Of a stretch of 64,000 bases of DNA, positions 29,081 to 37,303 are shown in pieces. Origin of the DNA: Paraburkholderia monticola (GTDB lineage Bacteria; Pseudomonadota; Gammaproteobacteria; Burkholderiales; Burkholderiaceae); NCBI RefSeq assembly GCF_001580545.1, contig NZ_LRBG01000039.1, positions 682,001 through 746,000 of the forward strand, in the 5' to 3' direction. Numbering within the stretch: position 1 is the first letter of the stretch; each line of letters starts with the position of its first letter. Made by a program: the position numbers and the translations under genes. Under the pieces are notes generated by a model. It had not been told where the DNA came from, did not search any database, and saw nothing but the letters and a program-made list of their open reading frames with translations.

Positions 29081-29728
29081 ATGAAACAGCAGCTGACCAT
29101 CGATTTTGTTTCCGACATCGCCTGCCCGTGGTGCGCGATCGGCCTCTCGTCGCTCCAACTCGCGCTCGCGCGGCTTCAGGACAAGATCGACGCGCGCATC
29201 GTCGTGCATCCGTTCGAACTGAATCCGCAGATGGGACCGGACGGTGAAGACATCGTCGAGTATCTCGGCAAGAAATATGGCCGCACGCCCGCGCAGATCG
29301 CCGAAACGCAGGCGATGATCCACGAACGCGGCGCGAGCGTCGGCTTCGATTTCGGCCCGCGCACACGCACCTACAACACGTTCGACGCGCATCGTCTGCT
29401 GCATTGGGCCGGCCTGAAGGGCGAACAGTTGCCGCTGAAGCTCGCGCTATTGCGCGCTTACCACGCCGACGGCAAGAATCCGGGCAATCATGAGGTGCTG
29501 GTCGAAGCGGCCCAGTCGGTCGGACTGGACGCCAGCGAAGCGCGCGAGGTGCTGACGAGCGGCGCATATGCCGACGAGGTTCGCGAAGCGGAAAAGAACA
29601 ATCAGGAGATGGGCATTCAATCGGTGCCGTCGATCATTTTCAACCGCCGCTATCTGGTGACGGGCGGGCAACCTGTCGAGCAATTCGTGCAGGTGATCGA
29701 GGAGATCGTGGCGAAAGAAGCGGCGTAG
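29081..29728 (+). CDS. DsbA-family (FrnE-like) thiol oxidoreductase
   Basis: A 215-residue cytosolic thioredoxin-fold protein starting M-K-Q-Q-L-T-I-D-F-V-S-D-I-A with the active site C-P-W-C at about residues 17-20. A cis-Pro is present in Q-S-V-P-S-I-I-F-N-R-R-Y. FrnE/YwbO-type proteins act as 2-hydroxychromene-2-carboxylate-isomerase-like or disulfide enzymes in the cytoplasm. The start at 29081 removes a GC-rich leader of 42 codons that has no DsbA similarity. It is followed by a CPBP-type gene 27 bases later. Confidence 0.88.
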   Translation: MKQQLTIDFVSDIACPWCAIGLSSLQLALARLQDKIDARIVVHPFELNPQMGPDGEDIVEYLGKKYGRTPAQIAETQAMIHERGASVGFDFGPRTRTYNTFDAHRLLHWAGLKGEQLPLKLALLRAYHADGKNPGNHEVLVEAAQSVGLDASEAREVLTSGAYADEVREAEKNNQEMGIQSVPSIIFNRRYLVTGGQPVEQFVQVIEEIVAKEAA

Positions 29729-29755
29729 GGACCTGCCAACCTCAAGGAGGCGATA

Positions 29756-30238
29756 TTGCACGCGCTGTCGGTAATAACAAAAAGAAACTGGAACGAAGTG
29801 CCCCGATGGGGGCTGATAATCGGCGGCGCGGCGATCATGTTTTTCGGGCAGATCGCGCTGATATTCGCTCAATACGCGCTATGGGGCCCGCTGGCGCCGC
29901 ATAAAAACCCGCTGGCGCATCAACCGATTCTGGTTCAGCTGCTCTTTATCGCCATCCTGATGCCGTTCCTGGAGACGATCGTCGGGCAATGGCTGCCCAT
30001 TCGGCTCATTAACGGCGTCTTTCGTTTGTCGTGGCGGTTTGCTGCGGCGGGATCGATTGCACTGTTCACGCTGATGCACGGTTACGTCGATCGCGCGGTC
30101 GTGTCGATTCTGCTGGGCGCGGTGGTGCTTGCGGCGGTGTTTATCGTCGAGGCGAAGCGTAGCGGACGGCCTGTTCTGAGCACCTGGCTCACACACGCAC
30201 TCGCGAATGCGTGCGTGCTGTCGCTTCAACATGTTTGA
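29756..30238 (+). CDS. CPBP-type intramembrane protease-like protein
   Basis: A 160-residue membrane protein with four to five hydrophobic segments. The three CPBP motifs are present in variant form: F-L-E-T-I-V-G-Q instead of E-E-x-x-x-R, then F-T-L-M-H, then H-A-L-A-N. The E-T...Q variant is found in a branch of this family, so activity is uncertain. The start is a TTG, but AAGGAGG lies at ideal distance and no ATG fits better. Possibly cotranscribed with the upstream oxidoreductase. Confidence 0.7.
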   Translation: MHALSVITKRNWNEVPRWGLIIGGAAIMFFGQIALIFAQYALWGPLAPHKNPLAHQPILVQLLFIAILMPFLETIVGQWLPIRLINGVFRLSWRFAAAGSIALFTLMHGYVDRAVVSILLGAVVLAAVFIVEAKRSGRPVLSTWLTHALANACVLSLQHV

Positions 30239-30294
30239 GCGGGAATAGCGTGGGCTCAAGTGCCCAGGCCGTCCCCGCCGCGGCTCAAAAACGC

Positions 30295-30615
30295 TTACAG
30301 ATAGCTGCAAACGTAGTCGAGCGTCTCGACCACGTCGATGTCGAAGCGGCTCTTGCCCGGCACCGAGAACGATTCGCCCGCGCCATAGGTCTTCCACTCG
30401 TCGCTGCCGTCGAGGCGGATGCGGCACTGGCCCGCCTGCACTTCCATCAGTTCCGGCGCGTCGGTGCCGAAGTTGAGCGTGCCGGGCAGGATGACGCCGA
30501 GCGTCTTGCGCGTGCCGTCGGCGAACAGGACGGTGTGCGACACGCACTTGCCGTCGAAGTACACGTTGGCTCGTTTGACTACAGAAACCTGATCGAATTG
30601 CGTTGCGGCCGTCAT
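30295..30615 (-). CDS. ppnP: Pyrimidine/purine nucleoside phosphorylase PpnP
   Basis: A 106-residue single-domain cupin of the DUF1255/YaiE family, starting M-T-A-A-T-Q-F and containing G-K-C-V-S-H-T-V-L-F-A-D-G and the C-terminal F-S-V-P-G-K-S-R-F-D-I. PpnP phosphorolyses several nucleosides to base and ribose-1-phosphate. AGGAAG precedes the ATG at 30615; upstream in-frame residues are Arg/Pro/Ala-rich and not part of the family. Monocistronic and convergent with the CPBP-type gene. Confidence 0.9.
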   Translation of the reverse strand: MTAATQFDQVSVVKRANVYFDGKCVSHTVLFADGTRKTLGVILPGTLNFGTDAPELMEVQAGQCRIRLDGSDEWKTYGAGESFSVPGKSRFDIDVVETLDYVCSYL

Positions 30616-30804
30616 GGCGGTCTTCCTCTGGGTCATCGTGAATGGATGCGTTGCGGCCCGGTGAGGCGCGGCAGATGGCGCGCGATGCGCGCAAGCCGCC
30701 CGCGCGGGGCTCCGGTCCGGGCGCGAGCCCGCCATGATACAGGCTATTGATGACGCCAATACGGTAACGCATGTGCGGCACGACTCGACGGAGCCTGCGT
30801 CGCA

Positions 30805-31344
30805 CTATCGTGCCGGGTTGTCGCCAAGCAGCAGCCTGAACCCATACACGGCCAATTCCTGCTGGGAAAAATCCAGATCCTCGGAGCGCACGAAGCCGAG
30901 CCTCTCGTACATGGCCCACGCGGACTGCATCGCCTTCGTCGTATGCAGGACGACCTCGGCGTGTCCGCTTTGACGCGCGAGTTCGATACACGCGAGCGTC
31001 AATGCCTTGCCCGCGCCCTTGCCGCGGTAGTCGGGATCGACGCCGAGCAGCCGGATGCCGGAAGCTTTCTTCACCGCGGTCGCGGTTCCCCCCGATCCGT
31101 ACTGCGCCATATCGGAGAAGTACACGACGCCGCCCACCAGTTCATTCGATTCAGACAGCGCGACCAGCACACGAGCGCCCGGTTTCTCGTTGAAGCGGGC
31201 AATATGGGCCAGCATGTCGTAATAGCCCGGCTGTTCGTCAGGCTTCGGAAAGCCGGGCAGCGCGGCATAGACTTTGACCAACAATTGGCCGAGTCTGGCC
31301 AATTCGTCGGCATTGCCATCGCGTATGGAAAGTTTCGAATTCAT
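30805..31344 (-). CDS. GNAT-family N-acetyltransferase
   Basis: A 179-residue GNAT domain protein of usual size. The acetyl-CoA loop is read as V-D-P-D-Y-R-G-K-G-A-G-K-A-L, and the C-terminal Y-E-R-L-G-F-V-R motif is typical. The substrate is not predictable. AAGGA stands before the ATG. Divergent from the BON-domain gene at 31484. Confidence 0.85.
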   Translation of the reverse strand: MNSKLSIRDGNADELARLGQLLVKVYAALPGFPKPDEQPGYYDMLAHIARFNEKPGARVLVALSESNELVGGVVYFSDMAQYGSGGTATAVKKASGIRLLGVDPDYRGKGAGKALTLACIELARQSGHAEVVLHTTKAMQSAWAMYERLGFVRSEDLDFSQQELAVYGFRLLLGDNPAR

Positions 31345-31483
31345 TGATGTCCTTCGACAGCCGAAGTTGGGATACGATAATTGCGCTTCATCTCGACGCG
31401 CGCGCGAAGCGAAGATTTTCGCAGATTTTCACGCGCTAACCTGGAAGCGGGCGCGATTCAAAAAAGGCGGAACCGGAGGACGG

Positions 31484-31870
31484 GTGAGAAAAGACAGTGC
31501 GTGCACAATCATCGGCGCGATTGCCGCGGCAGTCATCGCACTCGGCGCGGCAACCTGTGCGAATGCGCAAACGAGTGGCAGTATGCCGAACGACGCGTCC
31601 GCGCAAGGCCAATCCATCGCGGCATCGCCGCCTCGCAATCGACCGGATAGCGAACTCGCGCGCGACGTGCGGCGCGCACTATCGCGCACACCGAACGTGC
31701 ATTCAACGGCGATTCACGTGCAGGCGCGCCACGGCATCGTGACGCTGACCGGTTGGGTGCCGCAGCGTGCCCAGGTACAACGCGCCGGTAGTGTCGCGAG
31801 ATCGGTGCGCGGAGTCAGACACGTGAATAACCACCTGAATGTGCGCACCCGAGGTGCCAGCGGCCATTAG
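31484..31870 (+). CDS. Periplasmic BON-domain protein (copy 2)
   Basis: A 128-residue exported protein with a GTG start; GGAGG lies five bases upstream and decides the start. The signal peptide ends near A-N-A-Q (about residue 27). One BON domain (about 50-120) shows H-V-Q-A-R-H-G-I-V-T-L-T-G-W-V and R-G-V-R-H-V-N-N-H-L-N-V. It is similar in layout to the BON protein at 22896-23267. It ends at a very strong bidirectional terminator. Confidence 0.82.
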   Translation: MRKDSACTIIGAIAAAVIALGAATCANAQTSGSMPNDASAQGQSIAASPPRNRPDSELARDVRRALSRTPNVHSTAIHVQARHGIVTLTGWVPQRAQVQRAGSVARSVRGVRHVNNHLNVRTRGASGH

Positions 31871-31890
31871 CACAAAGCGAATAGGAAAAA

Positions 31891-31931
31891 GTACTCAGCC
31901 CGGCACGCATGCGCCGGGCTGAGTACTTTCT
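31891..31931. terminator. Bidirectional Rho-independent terminator
   Basis: A perfect 14-base-pair stem (GTACTCAGCCCGGC / GCCGGGCTGAGTAC, loop of eight) is followed by TTTCTATT on the plus strand and by five Ts on the minus strand. It is shared by the converging BON-domain gene and the Pro/Gln-rich exported protein gene. Confidence 0.9.
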
Positions 31932-32012
31932 ATTGGCCATTCGATCCATTCGCGCGAATATTCGCCGTGGCGCTCCTTTCCTGCGAAGCGCCGCCGCGAC
32001 TCACGCGATAGC

Positions 32013-32807
32013 TCAACGCCACATGCGATAGCCGTACACCGGAGCGCGATACGCATAGACGCGCGGCTGCGCCCAATAGACCGGCGGACGGTAAACCTGA
32101 TACGTAACGGGCGCCACCGGTTGAACCACCGTTTCCACGACCGGCGGCATTTCCTCGTATTGCTGCTGCGGATAGACCGGCACGTACTGCACGGGCGGCT
32201 GCGGATAATCCTGCCGCACGTACATCGGCTGGTTGTCGGCATAGACCGGCTGCATCTGCGCGTAGGCCGGCGCCTGCTGGTATTGCATTGGCGGCGGCGC
32301 GTATTGCGGCTGCTGGTACACCTGCTGGTATTGCTGTTGCGGCGGCGCTTGCGGCACCTGACGTTGCGCGTACTGCGCCGGCTGCGGCTGCGGCTGCAAC
32401 TGCTGATGAGGCTGAGGCGGAATGCTGGTGTACTTCGAGTTGTCGTCTTCGGGGACGCCCGGCGGCAGCGGCGGCACGTCGACCCGCGCGACGTCGGTCT
32501 TGGCGGGTTGGCGCTGGCCGTGATTGTGCGAGTCGATCATTGCCTGGTAATCGGCCTGATCCTGCTTGCCGCGATTGATATAGCCATTGCGATACGCGCG
32601 GGCCACGTCCGACATCTTCGAATTCGGATCTTCTTTCATGCCGTCCGCATTGACTTTGTACTCGTTCGGACTGAGCGAACCGGCCGGTACCTCGTCGTCG
32701 GACGCATACGCCGCTTCGGGTCCGTCGGCCCACGCTGGATAACACTGCAGCGTTAGCACCGAAGCGACCGTCGTCACCCCGAGCCCCCAAAGCGTCCTTG
32801 TTCTCAT
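32013..32807 (-). CDS. Exported Pro/Gln/Tyr-rich low-complexity protein
   Basis: A 264-residue protein with a signal peptide ending A-W-A (about residue 27). A polar middle (about 35-100) precedes a long Pro/Gln/Tyr-rich region (Q-P-Q-P-Q-P, Y-Q-Q-V-Y-Q-Q, then Y-R-P-P-V-Y-W). The C-terminus is Tyr/Arg-rich. I do not recognise a family. It may be a periplasmic or cell-surface scaffold; low-complexity regions often mediate weak binding. GAGGTGG is the ribosome site for the ATG at 32807, which rules out the GTG four codons upstream. The gene is monocistronic and ends at the shared terminator. Confidence 0.75.
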   Translation of the reverse strand: MRTRTLWGLGVTTVASVLTLQCYPAWADGPEAAYASDDEVPAGSLSPNEYKVNADGMKEDPNSKMSDVARAYRNGYINRGKQDQADYQAMIDSHNHGQRQPAKTDVARVDVPPLPPGVPEDDNSKYTSIPPQPHQQLQPQPQPAQYAQRQVPQAPPQQQYQQVYQQPQYAPPPMQYQQAPAYAQMQPVYADNQPMYVRQDYPQPPVQYVPVYPQQQYEEMPPVVETVVQPVAPVTYQVYRPPVYWAQPRVYAYRAPVYGYRMWR

Positions 32808-33303
32808 GATCCACCTCACGGCCGATTAAGAGTATTGAAAGCCGAAATTTTTACTTGCGCAGTTGGCTATTTCTCTTCGCGCGCAATTGTTATTTTCTAG
32901 CACATTCTTTTGGCGTCGGCATTATTTTTTCTTTGCAAATGAGCGGTGTAGCGCACGACTGACACTGTGGGTCCCTGCCAGGAGATGGGAGAAACCCTGA
33001 GAGTCAATCTTGCCGGAATGGACCGGTTGGTACGCCGGCCTCGCAAGCCACGGGGGCCGTTCTTTTCGTCCGTGAATGACGCAGTACCGATGTGGCCTTT
33101 AACGCGCGCAGTCGTGCCGAGCGCGGCGCGACAACTCGGCTTTCCCTATTGCGCGAGCCGCCCTTCTCTGCTCGTGCGAAAGTTAAACAATTCGCATAAA
33201 TGGCGCTTCGCAATCAGGCTGAGTACCGTCCGAAAGATTCGCCGATTACGATCCGCCTGGACTTTGCTCGCGACTTCGCCGCGGATCCGCCCACGCTAAT
33301 CAA
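32808..33303. other. Intergenic region without a supported gene
   Basis: About 500 bases. The first 130 bases are AT-rich and probably contain the promoter of the minus-strand exported protein gene. The rest is of normal composition, with no coding frame, tRNA or repeat that I can support. Confidence 0.5.
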
Positions 33304-34299
33304 TCACTCGGTACCGCCGCCGCCTTTCTTTGCTGACACCCGGTTAAAGCGCTGCTCGACGACGCGCGTTCCCCATTGCGCGCCTTCCGATTCTTCGCTG
33401 AGCCGAAAGCCGAATGACTCGTACAGGTGGCGGGCCGCGTCGAGCCCCTTGAAAGTCCATAGATAGGTTTCGTCGAACCGTTCGTCGACGAAGCGCATCG
33501 CCTGCGCCAGTATTTGCCGCCCAATGCCGGAGCCGCGCAACGAATCGTCGACGATAAACCAGCGCAGATGCGCGACGCCCGTTTCGTCGTCCCCGTCGAT
33601 CACGACCGAGGCGAGCGTCCGCCCGTTCTCGACGTAAAGCCAGATCCCCTTTCCCGCGGCCGGCAATGCGCCCGCGAACTCGGCCAGTTCCGTTGCGACT
33701 TTCTTTTCGAAGAATGCGCCGAAGCCCCAGTGCTCGGCGTAATAGCGGCCATGCAGACTCGCGATGTCGCCGATGCAACCGGGTTGATAGCCTTGCGCGA
33801 TTCCCGCGCCCGCGGCTTGGGTCGCGGCAATCTTGCTGACCTCACCTTGTGCGAGGGCGTCCGCATACAGCGCGAGAGAACGGACGAGCGCCTGCTGGTC
33901 GGCGGGGACCATGCGCCGCAGCGCGCCGGACACGCGATCGGTCGCGAACCGGTCGATTTTTTTGCGCAGCTTTTGTCCTTCGCCCGTCAGATACAACTCC
34001 GAAGAACGGGCATCGTCGACACTGACGGTGCGCTCGATGAGCCCACTCGCTTCGAGCTTCGCGATCTGCCGGCTCGTGTTCGATTTGTCGAGCCGCAGGA
34101 TGGTGGCCAGATCTTTCGCGCTGATGCCCGGCGACATGCCGATCTCGATCACCGCATGCACTGCCGATGGCGCCAGATCGCTATCGGCGAGCGTCGTACG
34201 CATGAAGCCGAGTTCGCGGACCAGTCGGCGGGAGAACTCGCGAAGTTCGAGAATAGTCGTTTCGCGGGGCTTGGTGGGGGCGTCGATCAGATCCATCAT
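33304..34299 (-). CDS. MarR-type regulator fused to a GNAT acetyltransferase
   Basis: A 331-residue two-domain protein. The N-terminal winged helix (about 40-130) has a MarR-like pattern I-S-A-K-D-L-A-T-I-L-R-L-D-K-S-N-T-S-R-Q-I. The C-terminal GNAT domain (about 165-320) shows V-D-D-S-L-R-G-S-G-I-G-R-Q-I-L and Y-E-S-F-G-F. This is a known fusion type; acetyl-CoA or acetylation could be sensed together with DNA binding. The start is one of two adjacent ATGs at 34299/34296. Two dyads just upstream look like its own operators. Monocistronic; the substrate is unknown. Confidence 0.88.
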   Translation of the reverse strand: MMDLIDAPTKPRETTILELREFSRRLVRELGFMRTTLADSDLAPSAVHAVIEIGMSPGISAKDLATILRLDKSNTSRQIAKLEASGLIERTVSVDDARSSELYLTGEGQKLRKKIDRFATDRVSGALRRMVPADQQALVRSLALYADALAQGEVSKIAATQAAGAGIAQGYQPGCIGDIASLHGRYYAEHWGFGAFFEKKVATELAEFAGALPAAGKGIWLYVENGRTLASVVIDGDDETGVAHLRWFIVDDSLRGSGIGRQILAQAMRFVDERFDETYLWTFKGLDAARHLYESFGFRLSEESEGAQWGTRVVEQRFNRVSAKKGGGGTE

Positions 34300-34313
34300 G
34301 GGCTCGCTATCAG

Positions 34314-34348
34314 TTGCGTTGCGCAATCAATATAGTTGCGGACCGCAA
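34314..34348. promoter_or_regulatory. Twin dyad operators upstream of the MarR-GNAT gene
   Basis: TTGCG-N3-CGCAA occurs twice, at 34314-34326 and 34336-34348. The centres are 22 bases apart, i.e. two helical turns on the same face of DNA. The second copy extends to AGTTGCG-N3-CGCAACT. Position right before the start suggests autoregulation by the MarR domain. Confidence 0.65.
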
Positions 34349-34372
34349 CTTAAGCAAGGACAGAGTTACGCC

Positions 34373-34915
34373 TCAATACCGCCGTTCCTGCATCAACCGC
34401 TTGACGGTCAACGCCAACGGCACAGTAAAGAAGATATGCGACATGAACCCGCCGATAATCACGGCCGGGTCGAAATAGTCCGGATGGTTATTCGATGCGA
34501 TCATGATCGCGACATGCATGACGATCCACGCGAACACCGCGTAAAACAGCGCGACGAACGTCGCTTCGTAGCCGCGCCTGCGGAAGTACGGCCAGATGGC
34601 GGCAAACAGCACGCCCCACGCAATGGCGAAGAAAAAGTGAATTCCGGTGCCGACGACATACGCCCAGATGCCGAGCGAGGCCTGCACGTCTTTGCCGAAC
34701 ACGAGCCCCGTCGCATTGCGCGGAATGCCGGCGAGCGGCATCAGATGCTGCGCATCGACCCAGACGAGCGCTTCGTAGATCCAGATCACCACGGCGCCGA
34801 TCAGTCCGCCGATCACGCCCGCGCGCAACATGCCCGCGCGATCCGGCGCGCCGGAGTCCGCGGCGTTGAACCGCCGGTTCAACGCAGCCTCGCTGATGTC
34901 GAATTTGCCGGCCAT
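34373..34915 (-). CDS. Hypothetical integral membrane protein of the lig cluster
   Basis: A 180-residue protein with about four membrane segments after a 30-residue polar N-terminus. I do not recognise a family. Segments include G-V-I-G-G-L-I-G-A-V-V-I-W-I-Y, F-F-F-A-I-A-W-G-V-L, and a C-terminal H-I-F-F-T-V-P-L-A. It follows ligA by about 95 bases on the same strand and so may be the third gene of the dioxygenase operon; a transport-related or assembly role is only a guess. Confidence 0.6.
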   Translation of the reverse strand: MAGKFDISEAALNRRFNAADSGAPDRAGMLRAGVIGGLIGAVVIWIYEALVWVDAQHLMPLAGIPRNATGLVFGKDVQASLGIWAYVVGTGIHFFFAIAWGVLFAAIWPYFRRRGYEATFVALFYAVFAWIVMHVAIMIASNNHPDYFDPAVIIGGFMSHIFFTVPLALTVKRLMQERRY

Positions 34916-35009
34916 CTCTGCTCTCCTCGAAATGGACTACCCATCGGAACTTCACTGAGGATCGACCCAGCAGGCCCTGCGGGCCTGTTGAGCGCGTTCG
35001 TGCCGGCCG

Positions 35010-35369
35010 TTAGACCGCCTCGGGGACCTGCCGGGTCTTCAGGAACGCTTCGAGCGATTCGCCGCGCATGCTCGCGTACACGCCAAGATTCGTGATCTTC
35101 ACCACACGCGCGAATTTCTCGAGCACGAAGAACGACACGCCATAACGGATCATGCCGATCCAGTCCGTGTTGTCGACGAGCGTGCGTTCTTCCGCCGTCA
35201 GGCCGGCCGCATCGTAAGAAGCGGTGCGGTTTTCGAGCCACAGCGCACGCGCCGACGCTTCGCGCATCTGCCAGAAAAAGCGGTTCAGGCGCATCGCCTT
35301 CATGCTCTGGCGAATATCGAACGGATACGTGCCGGTCAACTCCTCGACGCCAACCAGTTGCGGATTCAT
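35010..35369 (-). CDS. ligA: Protocatechuate 4,5-dioxygenase-type alpha subunit (LigA)
   Basis: A 119-residue small subunit of class III extradiol dioxygenases (LigA fold, all helical), containing T-G-T-Y-P-F-D-I-R-Q-S and N-R-F-F-W-Q-M-R. The ATG at 35369 overlaps the beta-subunit stop (TAATG), so the two chains are made in step. It forms the lid of the active site of the LigAB heterotetramer. The substrate could be protocatechuate, gallate or a related catechol. Confidence 0.85.
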   Translation of the reverse strand: MNPQLVGVEELTGTYPFDIRQSMKAMRLNRFFWQMREASARALWLENRTASYDAAGLTAEERTLVDNTDWIGMIRYGVSFFVLEKFARVVKITNLGVYASMRGESLEAFLKTRQVPEAV

Positions 35370-36211
35370 TACGCCACCTCTTCTTCGTAGATCGTCACGG
35401 CCATCGCGGTGCTGGTCGCCAGATAGTAGTTGCGATGCAGTTCGCGGACCTTCTTGCCGAGCGCGCCGCGCATCGCGAGCCACATGATCGTCTCGACGCT
35501 TTCCGCGCCGCCGAGGCGCACGTAGTCGACGTGTTTCATTGCGGCCAGACGCTCCGGATCGTTGACGATCAGATCGAGGAACTCCATGTCCCATTCGGTA
35601 TTGTTGAAACCGCTACGCTCGCCGTGCACCTGGTGCGACAGCCCGCCCGTGCCGACCACCACGACCTTCAGATCCTGCTCGAATGATTCGATCGCGCGAC
35701 GCAGCGCCTGGCCGAGCCGGTAGCAGCGATTCGCGGTCGGCAGCGGATACTGCAGCACGTTGACCTCGAGCGGCACCAGCGACAGCGGCCAGCCGCCCTG
35801 ATGCGGCAGCATCAGCGACAGCGGTGAATTGACGCCATGATCGAGCGGGCGGTCCTGGAAGACGGTCAGATCGAACTCGTCGTTGACCAGTTGCTCGACG
35901 ATATGGATCGCGAGATCCGGATGGCCGGCGATGTCCGGCAGCGGACGCTTGCCCGCGCCTTCATCGGCGAATTCATGGTTGGGCGACACGCCGAGCGCGA
36001 ACGTCGGGTAGCAGTCGAAGAAGAAGCTGTTCGCGTGGTCGTTGTAGAACATCACCATCACGTCGGGCTTCTGTTCGGCCAGCCACTGCGCCACCGGTTC
36101 ATAGCCCTTGAAGAGCGGCGCCCATGCGGGTTCGTTCTGCTTGCCCTTGTCGTACGCCAACCCGATCGTGGGTACATGGGACGTGCCGATACCACCAATG
36201 ATCCTTGCCAT
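35369..36211 (-). CDS. ligB: Protocatechuate 4,5-dioxygenase-type beta subunit (LigB)
   Basis: A 280-residue catalytic subunit. The Fe(II) ligands match Sphingobium LigB: His12 (G-T-S-H-V-P), a second His in Y-N-D-H-A-N-S-F and a Glu in G-A-E-S-V-E. The catalytic His in G-G-L-S-H-Q is present. It opens catechol-type rings at the 4,5 bond in the cytoplasm. AAAGAGAG precedes the ATG. It is the first gene of a ligB-ligA operon, divergent from a GntR/LysR regulator pair. The rest of the meta-pathway (ligC, ligI, ligJ, ligK types) is not in the window. Confidence 0.9.
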   Translation of the reverse strand: MARIIGGIGTSHVPTIGLAYDKGKQNEPAWAPLFKGYEPVAQWLAEQKPDVMVMFYNDHANSFFFDCYPTFALGVSPNHEFADEGAGKRPLPDIAGHPDLAIHIVEQLVNDEFDLTVFQDRPLDHGVNSPLSLMLPHQGGWPLSLVPLEVNVLQYPLPTANRCYRLGQALRRAIESFEQDLKVVVVGTGGLSHQVHGERSGFNNTEWDMEFLDLIVNDPERLAAMKHVDYVRLGGAESVETIMWLAMRGALGKKVRELHRNYYLATSTAMAVTIYEEEVA

Positions 36212-36601
36212 ATTCGCTCTCTTTCATCACTTCGTGCCGCTGCCAATCGGATAGGTCGCCGGACTTACCGTGCTAGTCGACGCGCCCGTCTTGGGATACA
36301 AAGATAGGAATTGTGCCGCGATACGGGAAGCACGGGTATACCTCAGGCGCCACCGGATTGATCGGTAAAAACCCGGTATTCCGGCGTTCGACGAACAGAT
36401 GGAACGCGCCGCGATCCAAGCCGCGCATGGCTTCCTCGGTATCCCAAGGCCGTGTGACAAGCTTCTCGCCGCCCCTTCACGAGCCAGCAAGCGATAAACA
36501 AAATAGATGGCCCGGAAAACAACTCGCAAGACCCTTTTTTAAGGCTTGGTGCGGGGTTGCACGCATGGCTATACTGCGGTGCTTCCGACGAGTGACAAAC
36601 C
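36212..36601. promoter_or_regulatory. Divergent control region between ligB and the GntR gene
   Basis: About 390 bases without a supported gene. A short perfect palindrome GGTATACC lies at 36335-36342 and is the best candidate for a GntR-type operator. No clear T-N11-A LysR box was selected. Both promoters must lie here. Confidence 0.45.
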
Positions 36602-37303
36602 ATGAACGAGACGACCCAGCAAGCGATTGTCCAGACGTTACGCGAAAAGATTCTGTCGGGCGAACTGTCGCCGGGTCAGCGGCTCGTCGAAGCGCAACTC
36701 GCGCAATGGCTCGGCGTGTCGCGCACACCGCTGCGCTATGCGTTGAGCGTGCTGTCGTCGGAAGGCCTGCTCGATCGTTCGGGCTCGCGCGGCTACATGG
36801 TGCGTCGCTTCAGCGTGCGCGACATCCTCAACGCGATCGACGTGCGCGGCGTGCTCGAAGGACTCGCCGCGCGCTCGGTGGCCGAAAGCGGAGTGAGCGC
36901 CGCGCTTGCCGCCGCGCTCGACGACTGTCTGCGCGAAGGCGACGAGATCTTCGAGCAGAAGCATCTGCAGCCGGGCGACGATGTACGTTACGCGCAGATG
37001 AACGGCCGCTTCCATGCGCTGATCGTCGAAGCGGCGCAGAACCAGGCGGTCACGGCCGCGCTCAGTCTGAACGACAAGGTGCCGTTCGTGTCGCCGTTCA
37101 CGATCGCATTCGATGAATCCGCGCGCGAGCGCCAGTTCATGATGCTGATGTACGCGCATCGCCAGCATCATGCGATCGTCGACGCGCTGAAAAAAGGCGA
37201 AGGCGCGCGCGTCGATGCGTTGATGAAGGAGCACACGCATATCTCGAAGGAAAGTCTGAATCTGTCGCTGCCGTCGTTGCATCTGATCGCGGGCGCAGCA
37301 TGA
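36602..37303 (+). CDS. GntR-family (FCD/VanR-like) transcriptional regulator
   Basis: A 233-residue regulator. The N-terminal winged helix (about 8-70) reads L-R-E-K-I-L-S-G-E-L-S-P-G-Q-R-L with L-G-V-S-R-T-P-L-R recognition helix. The C-terminal FCD domain (about 75-225) contains the metal/effector pocket pattern with N-G-R-F-H. It is divergent from ligBA and overlaps the next LysR gene by ATGA. Probable repressor or sensor of the dioxygenase operon. Confidence 0.9.
   Translation: MNETTQQAIVQTLREKILSGELSPGQRLVEAQLAQWLGVSRTPLRYALSVLSSEGLLDRSGSRGYMVRRFSVRDILNAIDVRGVLEGLAARSVAESGVSAALAAALDDCLREGDEIFEQKHLQPGDDVRYAQMNGRFHALIVEAAQNQAVTAALSLNDKVPFVSPFTIAFDESARERQFMMLMYAHRQHHAIVDALKKGEGARVDALMKEHTHISKESLNLSLPSLHLIAGAA

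Noticed and set aside
32967..33466. Short plus-strand frames in the gap before the MarR-GNAT gene; a GGGAGAAACCC-like motif near 32990 that recalls a glycine riboswitch
   Set aside because: The second conserved riboswitch element is missing and no glycine-related gene follows; the frames run into the opposite-strand gene.
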